Assembly (NCBI GenBank): GCA_032622095.1
Contig: CP136067.1
Location: forward strand, 78,394,705-78,458,704
DNA length: 64,000 bases
Direction of reading: 5' to 3'
Source: Siphonodentalium dalli
Taxonomy: Eukaryota > Mollusca > Scaphopoda > Gadilida > Siphonodentaliidae
Position numbers and translations under genes: made by a program. Numbering within the stretch: position 1 is the stretch's first letter; every line of letters starts with the position of its first letter. Under the pieces are notes generated by a model, which was not told where the DNA came from, did no database searches, and saw only the letters and a list, made by a program, of their open reading frames with translations. This document shows positions 11,061 through 22,831 of the stretch, one piece after another.

Positions 11061-13959
11061 ACCGCCGCAATGAAATGACTTATACAACCAATAGTCCTAT
11101 TATATTCATATCATTTTGCAATACTAGGACGTAACATTGGTCAGTTCTATTGCAATGACAACCAGATTGGTACCCACGAGTGAGAGGATCGACACATTTT
11201 GCATTCATTCGCGCTCAAGTAAGATTTGTTCTTCGAAATCGGTGGCATTTCGTGAAAATTATTTCACCATAAACATGATTGATTTAAGGCAGATGGCTGT
11301 CTGACTATCTTTGCGAAAAGAATAAGGGAATTGTGTAGGTTATATTAAATCTAACACGACATTTAAGTATACTTGGCACTCTCTATGGCTATTTGTAACA
11401 AAATGCGCCCGCGAATAGCAGAATTAACCAATTAACCAATTCGGATACATATCTCATCAAATAACTCATATTGATACGAATCGTTAGTTACCCTCTATCA
11501 ACGAGGCGTGGTTACAAGAACGGAGCTACTGATACATTGGGTCTCATGTATACCGTTCTAATAGTAAGTATAAATGGATCTCATTGACCAATAGCATTTG
11601 CTGCCCAGTCCGCAAGAGGACATATCCAGCAAATTATCAAACCGTCACATCATACAGGTTCGTTCAGTTTCATCATCACACAATAGACTCGTTTAATTCT
11701 AACATTTACCGGATTACTTTCCATGACACATATTTCGCAAACAAGGAGATGAAAACCTGGTTGATTTTCCTCTTGTAGTTTGTCAGCTGCTTAGCGGTGG
11801 GAGGTATTTGCTTGTACTAGCAGTAGATAAGTTGCAAAGCAAAGTCAAGGCTCTTAGGGACATTTCCAACAACGAAAATACCAGCGATGTGGTAAATCAC
11901 ATAAAACTGTCAAACTATGTCCCTATATATTTCGATTGTATGTTACTTTGTATAGTATGGTACTGGAGTCTCGTGTCACCCCATGTGCACTCGTGATTTC
12001 CAGAAGTGGCTGAATAATTGCTTGTAAGACGAGATACCACAAATATGGACAGTTATCCCATGCTAGATGAACAGTCATATTACCCATATCTTTCTATGCT
12101 GATGAGTAGGTAGGATTACTTCTGGAAGGCTGTACATTCAGAAAACAGCATATAGATCAGAGTATTGGCATGGAGTGTTATCATGTAGACTGATACATTT
12201 AGGACTTTTTGGTATCCCAGTGTAAGTCTTAGCTCATTATGACACCAAAATGAAAAGGACGACAATTTCAATTATTTGTATACATGCCATACACAGGTTG
12301 ATACCAGGAAGCGTATAATAACTTTATAGATAAGTCCAAAAGTAATGCGGTTAGGGACCTGCTGGTGCCAGCATGTCGGATGTCTGAAAACATACCATAT
12401 TTTGATTATGGCCGTTCATGATTAAAGCATTATAATTCCACCAACACGTCATATCTAACGCCAGATGTGTTACAGTTAAATTCAAATGTATCTATAGTTA
12501 ACACATTATGCTCGACGTGAGTAGACCGTGTGTATAGTGCGTATCCTGATATTATATTGTGGTAGTGTTTGATGTACAAATGGGTAAAACCAAATGGGAT
12601 CACGAGTCTTGGTGTAATTTGTCGCTGCATCCCAGAAATGACATATAGCAACAGCTTCTGTACAGACCAGAATCTGATCTACGATAACTCACCCATAGCA
12701 ACTCCGACTGTGCTGTGCGAAATCAGTAACTGGACACGATAGCCGCAGTTTAGTATTTAGTGAACAGCGTGTGGGGAATACATGCATAAGTCTTTGTAAA
12801 ATCGGGACGATATGGGGACGAGGATTTATTCTCCAAATTGTTTTCCGCCGGAGTTGCCTGTAAATACGAATATTGAATACAGCCCGATTGATACATTAAT
12901 GACATGGGTTTTACTTGCAACAGCAGCAGGTCTCCTGGTCTGAATATGACCAGTTCAGATGTAACATAACGTAGACAATTTTACTTTACCAAGTTGGAAA
13001 CAACATTTGATATTTATGAAGGTAATCGCTTTCATATATTGCAAATAAAGCGGTCCTTCGCGGCGATCTTGTTCAACAGAAACTGCATAATTAAGTTAGA
13101 CACACACTGGAGGGATTCTCATTCTGGACATGAGTAATCTTATGTTTATCACTGATCAGATCATTTTTCGGAAGATGCAAAATCTGAACTAATTTTGTAC
13201 GACGAGCGCTATCTTTTTCTGAATCTCATCTTCTTTGCGTTATTGGACACTAGTCAATGAAAGCGGCGATGGTGATTTAGGGTATGGGAAAATTCACTCT
13301 GTGTTAGCACGGCCGTCTTTTGTGGATAGACGCTATAGTACAGCAATTATGCACTGACTCAGAATCAAAATCATTGCTTCAAATGTGGTTGCTGCATTGA
13401 GTGTGAACAAATTATAATTTCTTATCGAAGTGGTCATGTATTTATCGGATGACACAATGATGTGTTCCTTATATCACATCTAGCTTTAAATCGGTCCTAA
13501 TTTTCGCCCAATCAAGTCGGAGTGTGAACCCGCACCAACCCCGTCTAGCCCAGCCTTCGATAATGGTATCCACGACATATCCACCTCATATGTACCATCA
13601 TATCTGGTAGCACTTGGAATAATATTCATTGAGAAAGATTGACCTTCCTATTATCGGGTTTAAGTAATTTCATATTGATTATGTCAAAGGTGACTGGCAT
13701 AAATAACAATCAGGCATTCAATGTATTACCCGGTTCTTCGTTTTAAACAATCCTGTTCATCTGTAAATACCTCGTTCAAATTGCCACCTATTTCAAGGGA
13801 CACGGATTACTTGAGCACGAATGCTCATGAATGCAAGACTCGTCAATAAAGGGCACCATTCAGGTAGCAATTTTAAATAGAATTGCGCATCATGATGTCC
13901 CGGAGTAACATGAATATAATTCTTTGGGTTGTGTGAGACATTAGATGGCGGCAATGACG
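11061..13959. other. Spacer of the inverted-arm element, no gene seen
   Basis: About 2.9 kb without any ORF above about 75 codons and without transposase motifs. It contains one D1 copy at 13365-13600. It could be captured host DNA or a decayed autonomous core. Confidence 0.5.
13365..13600. repeat. Dispersed repeat family D1 copy
   Basis: Shares tgtgaacaaat, atttcttatcgaa, ggtcatgtatttatcgg and tatccacgac blocks, in the same order, with the copies at 8540, 16535 and 55100. It is nested in the spacer of the inverted-arm element. Confidence 0.6.
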
Positions 13960-15255
13960 GCGATAAAAGTGAAACATGACATATTTCACCATTTATTCTG
14001 ACCACCATATTGACAGCCCTCTTGTGGTTAGTAAGCCATTTTGTAATCCAAAAACGACATTGAATTATCGCACACACCAAACATCTCCGCCACGATACAT
14101 TATGCGCTTTATGGCTTCCGATAAGATGACAACAATGGCTTTAGGTTATTTTTGGAGAAAAATGCCTAAATTTTATCAAAATTGTGTGCCAGGAGATGCA
14201 CTGTGTAATATTTTGACTTTATTGTTCGAGTTTGTAGATCGGAATATATACATTAAACTATAGTTTAGCAGTTCATCAACGGCCGCTTTGTTAGGTAAAC
14301 CATTTAAGCAAGTAATTGTGCGTTCTTACATATTTCACAATTTCCACCTATATTGCGGCTGCCATATTGGCAGCCATTTTGGGTTAGTATGTCATTTTTT
14401 AATCGAAGGCGGAATGAAATTGCCGTATACACCAATTACCTCCACCCTTACTAATTATTTTCTTTCTTTTTCGCTTCCAGAAAATAAAAAAACGCGTTTT
14501 ATATCATTTTTTAGGAAAAATTCTAAAATTTATTAAAATTTCGGGTCTGGGGGTACATTATATATTATTTCTACGTTAATGTTCGAGTTTGTAGACAGAA
14601 ACATATATATTATTACATTCTTTAGCAGAATTTCAACGGCTGTTTGTTGATTAAGCCTGTTGACATATAACCGTGAGTTATGTGTGCCTTATACCACAGC
14701 ATGGCGCATCTTAACTTTAGGGGAGGGTTGATTTTTCTGCATCTGATAAAAAATAATGCGGCCTGCAGCGATAAGTTATATATCAAAATATAGCCAATTG
14801 GCAGTAGTTTCCCATGGTATAAAACAATGTGGCACACCCATCTTACTTTATGATTTAAAAGAAACGAAAGTCAACGCTGTGCGTGAATCGTCATATTTGT
14901 CTCACCCAAAATATTATTTGACGTCACATGACATCATGACTACAATTCCGAGATTCAATGGTTACATGTTTTACCCTACTCTGGTTATCGCCCCACCCTC
15001 AGGTATCAAAATTGGAGGAATATTTCTTCTCAAAATGTGTGAAAATGCTCTGTCAAAAATGTCGGCTTTATTTAAAAAATGGCCGATTTTTTCATCGGGT
15101 GCCTCAAGAAAACCACGCGGTGAGAAAAAAGTCCGCCTATCTGACAAATCCAACATACGGATTCCGAAAGATTAGTATTTACGCTAACCAAAAATGTAGG
15201 TCTCATAAATTCCCTCTCCATGCAGGCGACACCTATGTCCATATTTGCCTGGCCT
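13960..15255 (-). repeat. Right inverted arm with two tandem subunits
   Basis: Reverse complement of the left arm: subunits at about 13960-14285 and 14285-14640, then the terminal segment to about 15255. Diagnostic matches are ggctgccatattggcagcca at 14358-14377, tctttagcagaatttcaacg at 14619, and ccgcctatctgacaaatcca at 15131. Confidence 0.75.
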
Positions 15256-15664
15256 ATTACCTCAGTCATTTATATAAGTGCTAATAACTATTGAAACCAA
15301 ACAGAACTGCATGCTATCTGGAGAAACTAAAATACTACTCCTGTCTGATATTGAACAATAAAACTACCATCTGTATATATTAGAACATGAATAATATGTA
15401 CCCTTTATGAACCAAAGAACTAGGCGACGAGTATCCCGTTATCCTGAAGTAAATACTTTATTAAAGAAACTCGGATCAATCGTTTTGAAACCATATATTT
15501 ATATAGAAGACCGAATACCCACAACTATCAGGACTCTTAAAAAGAACAGAAAGACTATTAGTAATCTGCGCCATTAAAAACAGATTTATGGAGATCGGAT
15601 CTGTCATTATATTGAAACAGCACAATGAACCGAAATTGTATATGTAACCATATATACGATTATT

Positions 15665-16511
15665 ATCCCCGCCAAATGAAATTTGTTGGGGATATAGGAA
15701 TGGGTTCCGTCCGTCCGTCTAGCCGTCCCGAATTTGTAAGAGTCATAACTTAAACAAATGTCGACGGATTTCAAAGATTTTTGGTATATGAGTTCACCTG
15801 ACCATTACCTAGAATGAGTTCGCAAGCCAGAGTTATTGGACTTTGTTTATTATTTTTGTCGAATTTACCAAATAGCAAATAGACGACGTCACAGGGCTCA
15901 TTTCCACAAATCTCAACGGATTTCAAAGATATTTGATCTAGAACGAGTTCGCAAACCAGGTCCGGCCGGACATTTTAAGCCGACTTATTGGACTTTGTTT
16001 ATTTTTTTGTGTGCAAATTGACGACGTCGCAGGGCTCATTTCCACAAATGTCAACGGATTTCAAAGATTTTTGGTATATGAGTTCACATGACCAGTATCT
16101 AGAACGAGTTCGCAAACCAGGTCCGGCCGGATATTTTCAGCAGAGTTATTGGACTTTGTTTATTATGTTTGGTGCAAATGGACGACGTGACATGGCTAAT
16201 TCCACAAAATTAATGTCAGCATATGTTTGGTATATGAGTTCACATGACCAGTATCTATAGAACGAGTTCGCAAACCAGATCCGGTCGGATATTTTCAGAC
16301 TTTGTTTATTATTTTTGTCGAATTTACCAAATAGCAAATAGACCACCTCTTGTTTAGCACATACTGAGAACGCAAACATTATTGAAAATGCACTTCCAAT
16401 TCAATTTTTTTCTTTAATCTCAATAAATCAATAATCATGATATATGAGATATACAAGATTCAAATACAAATATATGACAAAAGCTGCACAATTCGGCGGG
16501 GGATACCGCCG
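15665..16511. mobile_element. TATCCCC-ended element with internal tandem units
   Basis: The left end is a hairpin at 15665-15693 (atccccgccaaat pairing with atttgttggggat). The right end is a hairpin at 16494-16511 (CGGCGG and CCGCCG). The two ends are roughly inverted to each other (tatccccgccaaat against tatcccccgccgaat). Just inside the left end is the signature ccgtccgtccgtct. The interior holds about four tandem units of 140-160 bp containing caacggatttcaaagat and gttcgcaaaccaggtccggc. No protein is encoded. I judge it a non-autonomous DNA element related to those at 27577 and 34466. Confidence 0.65.
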
Positions 16512-16534
16512 TCTGCGACTGCTTGTTGATATAC

Positions 16535-16870
16535 ATATATATCAGAGTTATGGAGGCACGGACTCATTATGAGAGTTCATTGCTTCATATGTGCTAAATT
16601 CAGTGAGCGTGAACAATTTCTCATTTCTTATAGTAATGTCATGTATCGATGCACTGAGATGTCCCTAAACTCGCATACAGATTGAAAATCGTCCAGATTT
16701 AGACCATGTCGGGTTCGAACCCGTGCCAACCTCGTTTAGCCCAGACTGTGATGATCGTATCCACGACCCAACCATCTCATCTACGGAGACATCATTCAAA
16801 GGGAATCCATTTCACCGAGAGTTGGGAAGCGTATCAGTCTGAACATAGGGGATGCAGGGTGTGCCGATTC
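16535..16870. repeat. Dispersed repeat family D1 copy with pol III B-box-like sequence
   Basis: The best preserved D1 copy. It contains gggttcgaaccc at about 16711-16722, which fits the pol III B box (GGTTCGANNCC) on either strand because it is palindromic. No convincing A box was found, so a tRNA-derived SINE is possible but unproven. Confidence 0.6.
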
Positions 16871-16896
16871 AAACTCATACAAATGCGGGCTGTGTT

Positions 16897-17760
16897 ATGG
16901 GGTGTGCGGATGGATTCAAATTTGAAATCCAAAATGGCTGCTTGCGGCCACGTTTTTTGACGAATTCCTTAAATAATCGATGAATTCAATCTAGAGTTCA
17001 TCTTGATGGTCCATGTGAAGTTTTGTGACACTCGGATGAGTGATCTGTCCTGCAGGGTGTGCCGAAGGATTTAGTCATGTAAAGAGTAAAATCCAAGATG
17101 GACGCTGGCACCGATATTTTTCAACGAATTTCGGAAATAATCGATGGTACCCGTCAAGAGGTCACCATGAAGATTCATATGAAGTTTGATGATGACCGGT
17201 CAAGGGATGTGGTATGTAGGGTGTGCCAAAGGATTTAGTCACGCAAAGAGTAAATCAAAATATGGCTGCCTGCGGCTATGTTTTTAATCAAAAATCGTTC
17301 AAATTCGATAGCCCCCATCTAGAGGTGATCCTAAACTTGCCTGTAAATTTTCAAAACATTTCTCAAAAATAAATGCGGGCTGTAGGGTGTGCCGATGGAT
17401 TCAAATTTGAAATCCAAAATGGCTGCTGGCGGCCATGTTTTTAACGAAGGATTTAATCATGCAAATTTCGGAAATAATCAATGGCTCCCATCTATAAAGG
17501 TCATCCTGAAAATCCATATGGAGTTTGGTGACGATCGGACGAGGGATGCGGAAAGTATAGGGTGTTCCGAACGATTTAGCCATGTAAAGAATAAAATCGA
17601 AGATGTGCATGATGCACTGGCAGCCGTGTTTTTCAATGCATTGTGGAAATAATAGACGGCTGTCGTCTATAGTGGTCACCCTGGAGATCCTTATGGAGTT
17701 TGGTGATGGTTGTATGAGGGATGCGGCATGTATATATAGTGTGTGTCAAAAGGAAATTGT
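16897..17760. repeat. Tandem array of about 165-bp units
   Basis: Unit starts are recognisable by gggtgtgccgaaggattt-like sequence near 16900, 17055, 17218, 17384 and 17558. Some units carry a conserved atccaaaatggctgctggc and ggccatgtttt core. Units have diverged by substitutions and small indels. The short ORFs seen here are products of the repeat. The atggctgc...ggccat core resembles the core of the inverted-arm subunits (agatggctgccaatatggtg), which hints at a distant relation. Confidence 0.7.
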
Positions 17761-19072
17761 TGACGGACTCGGACGACAACCCATTGTATGGTATAATATA
17801 TAATACGTCTTGGTGGGCAGCGGGTCGAAAAGCCTCCGCTGCTCTGCACATTGTAGTTCTTAAATTGTGTTTGCATGGCTTACACGTCGTTTCCATAGCA
17901 GCCACACTAGTTTCCAATTTGACAGCCGGGTGGATCATGTCGCCAACATCCTCTGCCTTAATAAGAAATATAACTTAGCTGTGTGTCGGAGAGAAAAATT
18001 AAGTCGTGAAATGTTTATGGGGAAAATATCATTATATAATCCGTTTCCAACACATGAGTGGCAATGACAATGCCAACTAATTGGTGTGGTGGCTATTTGA
18101 AGCCAGCAGCCTATAAAAACAAGATTGGTGTGGGTTCTTTTCTCAGTTGGATTTTATGCCAATGATACCCATAGCGCATAAAGTTATTGGGCTCATAGAT
18201 TTAGAAATACACTAACTCTAACTCTTGTGCAGCACTATATAAAGCCAGTGTCACTGCATCATCGCAGTAGTGTGCAAACCCTACCGAAAAATCACAAAAC
18301 CACTGAACAATTCACGCATGCAAATGTTACTTGTCATGGAGGTGGAGTATACACCGAGAAATAATTCGTGTCAATTTGAATAAGTTATGGTTAGTCGCAA
18401 GCATTTGGAATTACTTCGACCAACCAACACATTTCAGCGAGTCACTATGACTAACTCTCACCTTAGTCATAGTGACTAAGTTACACACAGAATAACTAAC
18501 TGCAACACTGTCTCAAATGATGCTTATATAATATTCATTGCTAAATGTTTATTTTTCCATTGCATCGCAATTATGTTAGATCTATATATAATTGATCAAA
18601 TGTGATGGGAGGATATAATGACATAATTATATATCAAAACTTTACCCCCACATCAAAGGCTACATTGTTTTGAAAACAGGTTCTTATTTCACACGAAAAG
18701 AACCACACCACAAACTATTGGTATACCTCTCAACAGACCAGTATTGTAATATTGGATTTAGAGAATTGATTGAAACTTGTCCTGCTTTCAGTTCTGGATA
18801 TATCACATGGTTGAGTAATGGTTGTATTTGCACCAAATATCCAAAATTACATTATCACCTTCCCAGTGACTATTAACAGTTAGTCCGTATGGCATTTTTA
18901 CTAATGTCCCAAATCAGCCCTTTAAGCTAATCATTTATTAGTGGTTATGACTAACATCACCCTAGTCATTGTGAATAATGTTATGCATTATGACTAAAGT
19001 TTGTTTTCATAGGGACATACTTTGGAGTAACCTAATGTAGTCATATTAACTACCCCCCCCGAACATTTCAAT
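17761..19072. other. No gene; region with repeated TTAGTCATAGTGACTAA-type palindromes
   Basis: Around 18424-18492 and 18950-19010 there are several copies, in both orientations, of tagtcatagtgactaa and gttatgactaac. They could be inverted ends of an old element of about 0.6 kb, but I could not fix its borders. Nothing else recognised. Confidence 0.4.
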
Positions 19073-19589
19073 ATTAAAGATACGGGCGGCGTTGGCGGTT
19101 GGTATGCTGTTAAAATATTCACCTCCGTCAAAAACCGCTATATAAACAGAAAGAATATAGACAGACCTTGTTCTTATACCAATCAGAAATATGGCATCAA
19201 CAGTATGTTATTTACAAATATTTTTCCTTTGTTATGTAAATAAAAGAAAAAAACGTTACAGAATCTGGCTTTTGTTTAGATCCGGATATGGTAAACATAA
19301 AGAGCGTTATTTGTTACTGTTTTCCTGATATGGAAATAATAAAGAGCGTTCATATCATTTGTGTGTGATTAACCAATATAATTGAGCTGTATTATGTAAA
19401 CAGAAGCAAAACTTCTGTAACACGAGCGTGCTCTTGTACGCCATCGTACGTCTTGGCGACAATATACTATATACACGCTGATTATGTTTGGCATATGAAC
19501 AAAACTATATATATTTTAATATTCCTTCTGTTGATGGCGATTTGAACAAATATGAATATTTCTGCAACAAACGCCGCCCTTGCCTTTAA
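19073..19589 (+). mobile_element. TTAA-flanked MITE, copy A
   Basis: Flanked by TTAA at 19073-19076 and 19586-19589, with inverted ends agatacgggcggcgtt on the left and, reading inward, aggcaagggcggcgtt on the right. About 510 bp, no ORF. A second copy lies inverted at 32690-33213, also between two TTAA sites. TTAA duplication is the known signature of piggyBac-type elements; assignment to that superfamily is inferred. The interior has two direct copies of ataaagagcgtt (near 19300 and 19333). Confidence 0.75.
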
Positions 19590-21140
19590 GTGTCTCAGGC
19601 TGAAACATATAGAGTTTTATTCACATTAAAATTCTTATCAGCGGCAATTGACTTCCGAGTATCCTGTTACAGCCCAAAATGGCCCCACTTCTTGACAGGG
19701 TATCCTCGAATGATGTTTGCGTATTCGAAATCATCTAACCAATGATCCAATTGGATCTAACATACAACACGCCATAAATAATTATCCTGCAATAGTGTCA
19801 TAACCACGCAACAATGGCAAGCACAATATGTGGTATTTCTACAGAATGCCCCTATATCTGAAAAATGTATGGAAACTCAGACAATTTCCCCGGAATAGTC
19901 GCTGACTAAAATCCAACGCAAAAATAGTCCCGACCAAAAAAGGACCACATGTGAATGACGTATTTAGGTTTTCATGCCAAATTTTACGAAACCTGTTTTG
20001 TATTTTATTTAGCATAAAATTATTCGTTTAGAAAGAGTTGTGCCATATGAAAGACAATATTGTGTATAATGTCGATTTTTTTTTTGGTCCTTTTATTTCA
20101 TATAGATTTGACTTTTAGATGGGCAGCAATAATTATGTGCTAAGTTTTGATTGACAAAATGTATTTCTGTTATGTATATAGAGATAGTTTAATATGACCC
20201 ACTTTAAGTTTCAATACTGTTTGTTTGATGTTGTAACTGGTTAAACTGGAGACCTGGAACTCTGAATACAAAATAAATAAAGTAAAGTCCAAAGTACGTC
20301 CAAAGCAATTTTGTATATTCCCAATTCCTTAAGGTTTCGAAAAAAGTCTAGCTGCAAATAACAAGCGATGACAGCACATGCATGAACCGTGCAGTTGGTT
20401 TTGTCTGGCCATGTAACCCCATATCATGTCACGTGTATATACACCCCAGCGCGCTGTACTCCCTTTCTCAACAGATAAGTGGTAATTACTACAAACGACA
20501 CTCATGGGAATTATTGTAATCAATTGAGCTTATTTTGGGGATATCCCCACCTAATTTGCATAATGTCCACTTAGTGTCCAGCTACGGGAAATGGATTGAC
20601 TGATTGGAGGGACAGATTGCACTGTATATATGTGCTGATTTGATGAGAAATCGAAGAGAAATTACGGATAAGTTATAGGCAGCTGGCAATGCGTTAGTGT
20701 CCAAGCAAGCAATATATATATATATATGTTTTACTGTCAATCATTATCAACAGAGCGAAAAATGCTGTTGCACAAGTCATATTGGAATTACCCAAGTCCA
20801 ATGAAACTAAGAATCTTGTTCTCCACGAGAAAACCATCGATAGCTAGGAGACTCTGTAAATTTGTCAAGATTATGGAGAGTCGACTAGTTACTTGATGAG
20901 GTCAGGAAGAGGCCGCATAATATGCCTTCCCACGGCTGTGCCTTGGGTTGGTATGGTGTGGGGGTATTCGTTGGTCTTATCCAGTGACTGGTTTACCCTG
21001 CCCCTGATAGATTACAGCCAGAACAATATATTTGTATTGAATTGATATATTCCTTATTCGCCCAACACTGCCTCTGATATTATGTATACATATGTAAACA
21101 TGTTTTCTTTCAACCATTGATGTATGGTATAAGAAATAAA
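19590..21140. other. No recognisable gene
   Basis: No coding or RNA signal. A possible retroelement tail (aaaataaataaagtaaagtc) occurs near 20268, and a short (AT)n at about 20709-20726. Confidence 0.4.
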
Positions 21141-21168
21141 TCTATCTATCTATCTATCTATCTATCTA
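21131..21168 (+). repeat. (TCTA)7 microsatellite after AATAAA, likely retroposon tail
   Basis: An AATAAA-type polyadenylation signal at about 21135 is followed directly by seven TCTA units. LINEs and SINEs often end with a short microsatellite after such a signal, so 20900-21168 may be a decayed retroposon on the plus strand. The body was not identified. Confidence 0.5.
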
Positions 21169-21502
21169 AGAACGTCCCCCTTTGTCTAAGGCCCTATATC
21201 CATACCGACATATACCGTAAATATGAAAACACATATCACCTACATTAATTAGATCAATACGAAATTGCCGGGTGTGTTACCGCTGTTTGCTATTTATTTT
21301 TTCAATACCTCCATTTCTGGGGAAGAGTTTTTACAATCTACAAGAAAATTATTTAAAATTTTGAACATGTATATGACAACTGTGAAACAGTATATTATCT
21401 AATTAAGACTTATGTAAAAGTTAGAATGCAGACTGTGCATGTCACATTATAAGATGGCATGTGGATTCAACCACGGCTGTTTGTTATTGGTTTTCCTCTA
21501 AT

Positions 21503-21950
21503 GGTTACACTGGTGTAAATAGGGTTCGGAGTGACATCTAGCGGATGCGGGAGGAATATATAGGAGAGAATAAAATAGACACTGTGCCCTGATTGATCAA
21601 TAGCCGTGTGTGCTTTTTGCATAACAATTCATCACACCTCTTCCCTGTGATTTCCCATAGGTAAAATAGCCATTGGCACAGGAATTAACCCTTTGTAGTG
21701 AAGTTGAATTTTTTGGTGTGGTCTAAATTATGACAGTATTTTTTATGCGGTTCTGACACTAGTTACGAAAGCACAAGATTTAAAGGCGAATTCCCTGCTA
21801 AACGGACATGATTTTTTTGCGTAAACAGTTTCACCAAATGTCAATTTTTCAGATTTAAAAAATATTTTGGACCCAAAATTTATATTGCCAACAGTATACG
21901 CTAAAACGTTAGCATTGATGCCTATGGAAAACATTTACACCAGTGTAACC
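21503..21950. mobile_element. MITE with perfect 18-bp inverted ends
   Basis: The left end ggttacactggtgtaaat (21503-21520) is the exact reverse complement of 21933-21950. Both sides are flanked by TAAT (21499-21502 and 21951-21954), a likely 4-bp target duplication. The 448-bp interior has no convincing gene; the minus-strand ORF at 21743-21934 is short and unlike known proteins. It is non-autonomous and its superfamily is uncertain. Confidence 0.8.
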
Positions 21951-21954
21951 TAAT

Positions 21955-22831
21955 CAGGGAGCACGAGGCAAGAAGGTACGCTGCAGAGAAAATAGTCATT
22001 GCGTGCTTATTCTCAAGTACTTTATGTGGCTGTGTTGGAAAGTCAGAAGCATTTCGCTTTTTTTATTTTGGTCTCACAGTTCAAAATACAGTCTCAAATC
22101 CCCTGTCCATAGCTGGTGGTTTATGCTTGTTATCCAATTACGTGTTTGCGAGACGTCCGCTGGACTCATATTTTAGTTAAATACATCAATGCGAATGAGC
22201 TGCACTCACGAAATTTATATTCGTGTGGAGAGAGACAACTCTACATTATAATAACAGTAATAGCGGATGCAGTGTGGCAAAACCTTGCAAACACGCGTCT
22301 TTGCTACCAAGGAGACTTGTTGACAACGCATATGGTTACAGTACACCAATTATTCTCCTTATATAGGCGACAGTGTCAATGCCCGGGACTATGCTAGATT
22401 CCTTGTGAATTCTGGAACCTGGTCAATTTTGAAGAATGACTCTTCGGGCCAAATATGACCCAAACGAATTAATAGGTCCATGTGCCGTTTCCGTCTTTAA
22501 GTTTACCGCTTTTGATAATTTGAAATGGGCATATTCATTTGTCCAGAGCATGGGAAATAACAGGGTAATGAATTCAATGTTTATTGCGACATTGGCTCAC
22601 CAAAGTCACAAAATGCATATAATATCGAGTCGGGACCATCCCCAACTGGAGAATACTTTATTACAACATATACTATATTAACCAAGAAATATAATCCCTT
22701 CGTTGTCCTTTCAACGTTATAAAGTTCCCCGTCAGAACATTCAAAAAGTCCCAGGTTTTGAACTTGTGGAGTATGAGCTTCATGGCATGATATAGGCTAT
22801 ATATGATGTTACTGTTCGAGATTTGATCGTG
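21955..22831. other. No recognisable gene
   Basis: Two ORFs (22116-22397 and 22436-22681, plus strand) of 93 and 81 codons have no family resemblance I can see. Otherwise featureless. Confidence 0.4.

Larger units (their letters stand above)
9786..15255. mobile_element. Large inverted-arm (foldback-like) element
   Basis: The left arm (about 9786-11060) and right arm (about 13960-15255) are inverted copies. The outer ends match as aggcaaatatggacataggt on the left and its reverse complement at 15231-15250. Each arm contains, from outside in, a terminal segment of about 560 bp and then two tandem units of about 350 bp. The spacer (11061-13959) has no transposase I can recognise and contains one D1 copy. 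Long inverted ends with internal direct subrepeats are the hallmark of foldback-type transposons (FB, Galileo). The class here is inferred. I see no clear flanking duplication. Short ORFs inside the arms (for example 10354-10722 and 14756-15175) are not conserved proteins. Confidence 0.7.

Noticed and set aside
14756-15175. 139-codon plus-strand ORF as a transposon gene
   Set aside because: It lies in the terminal segment of the right inverted arm; the equivalent part of the left arm does not preserve the frame.
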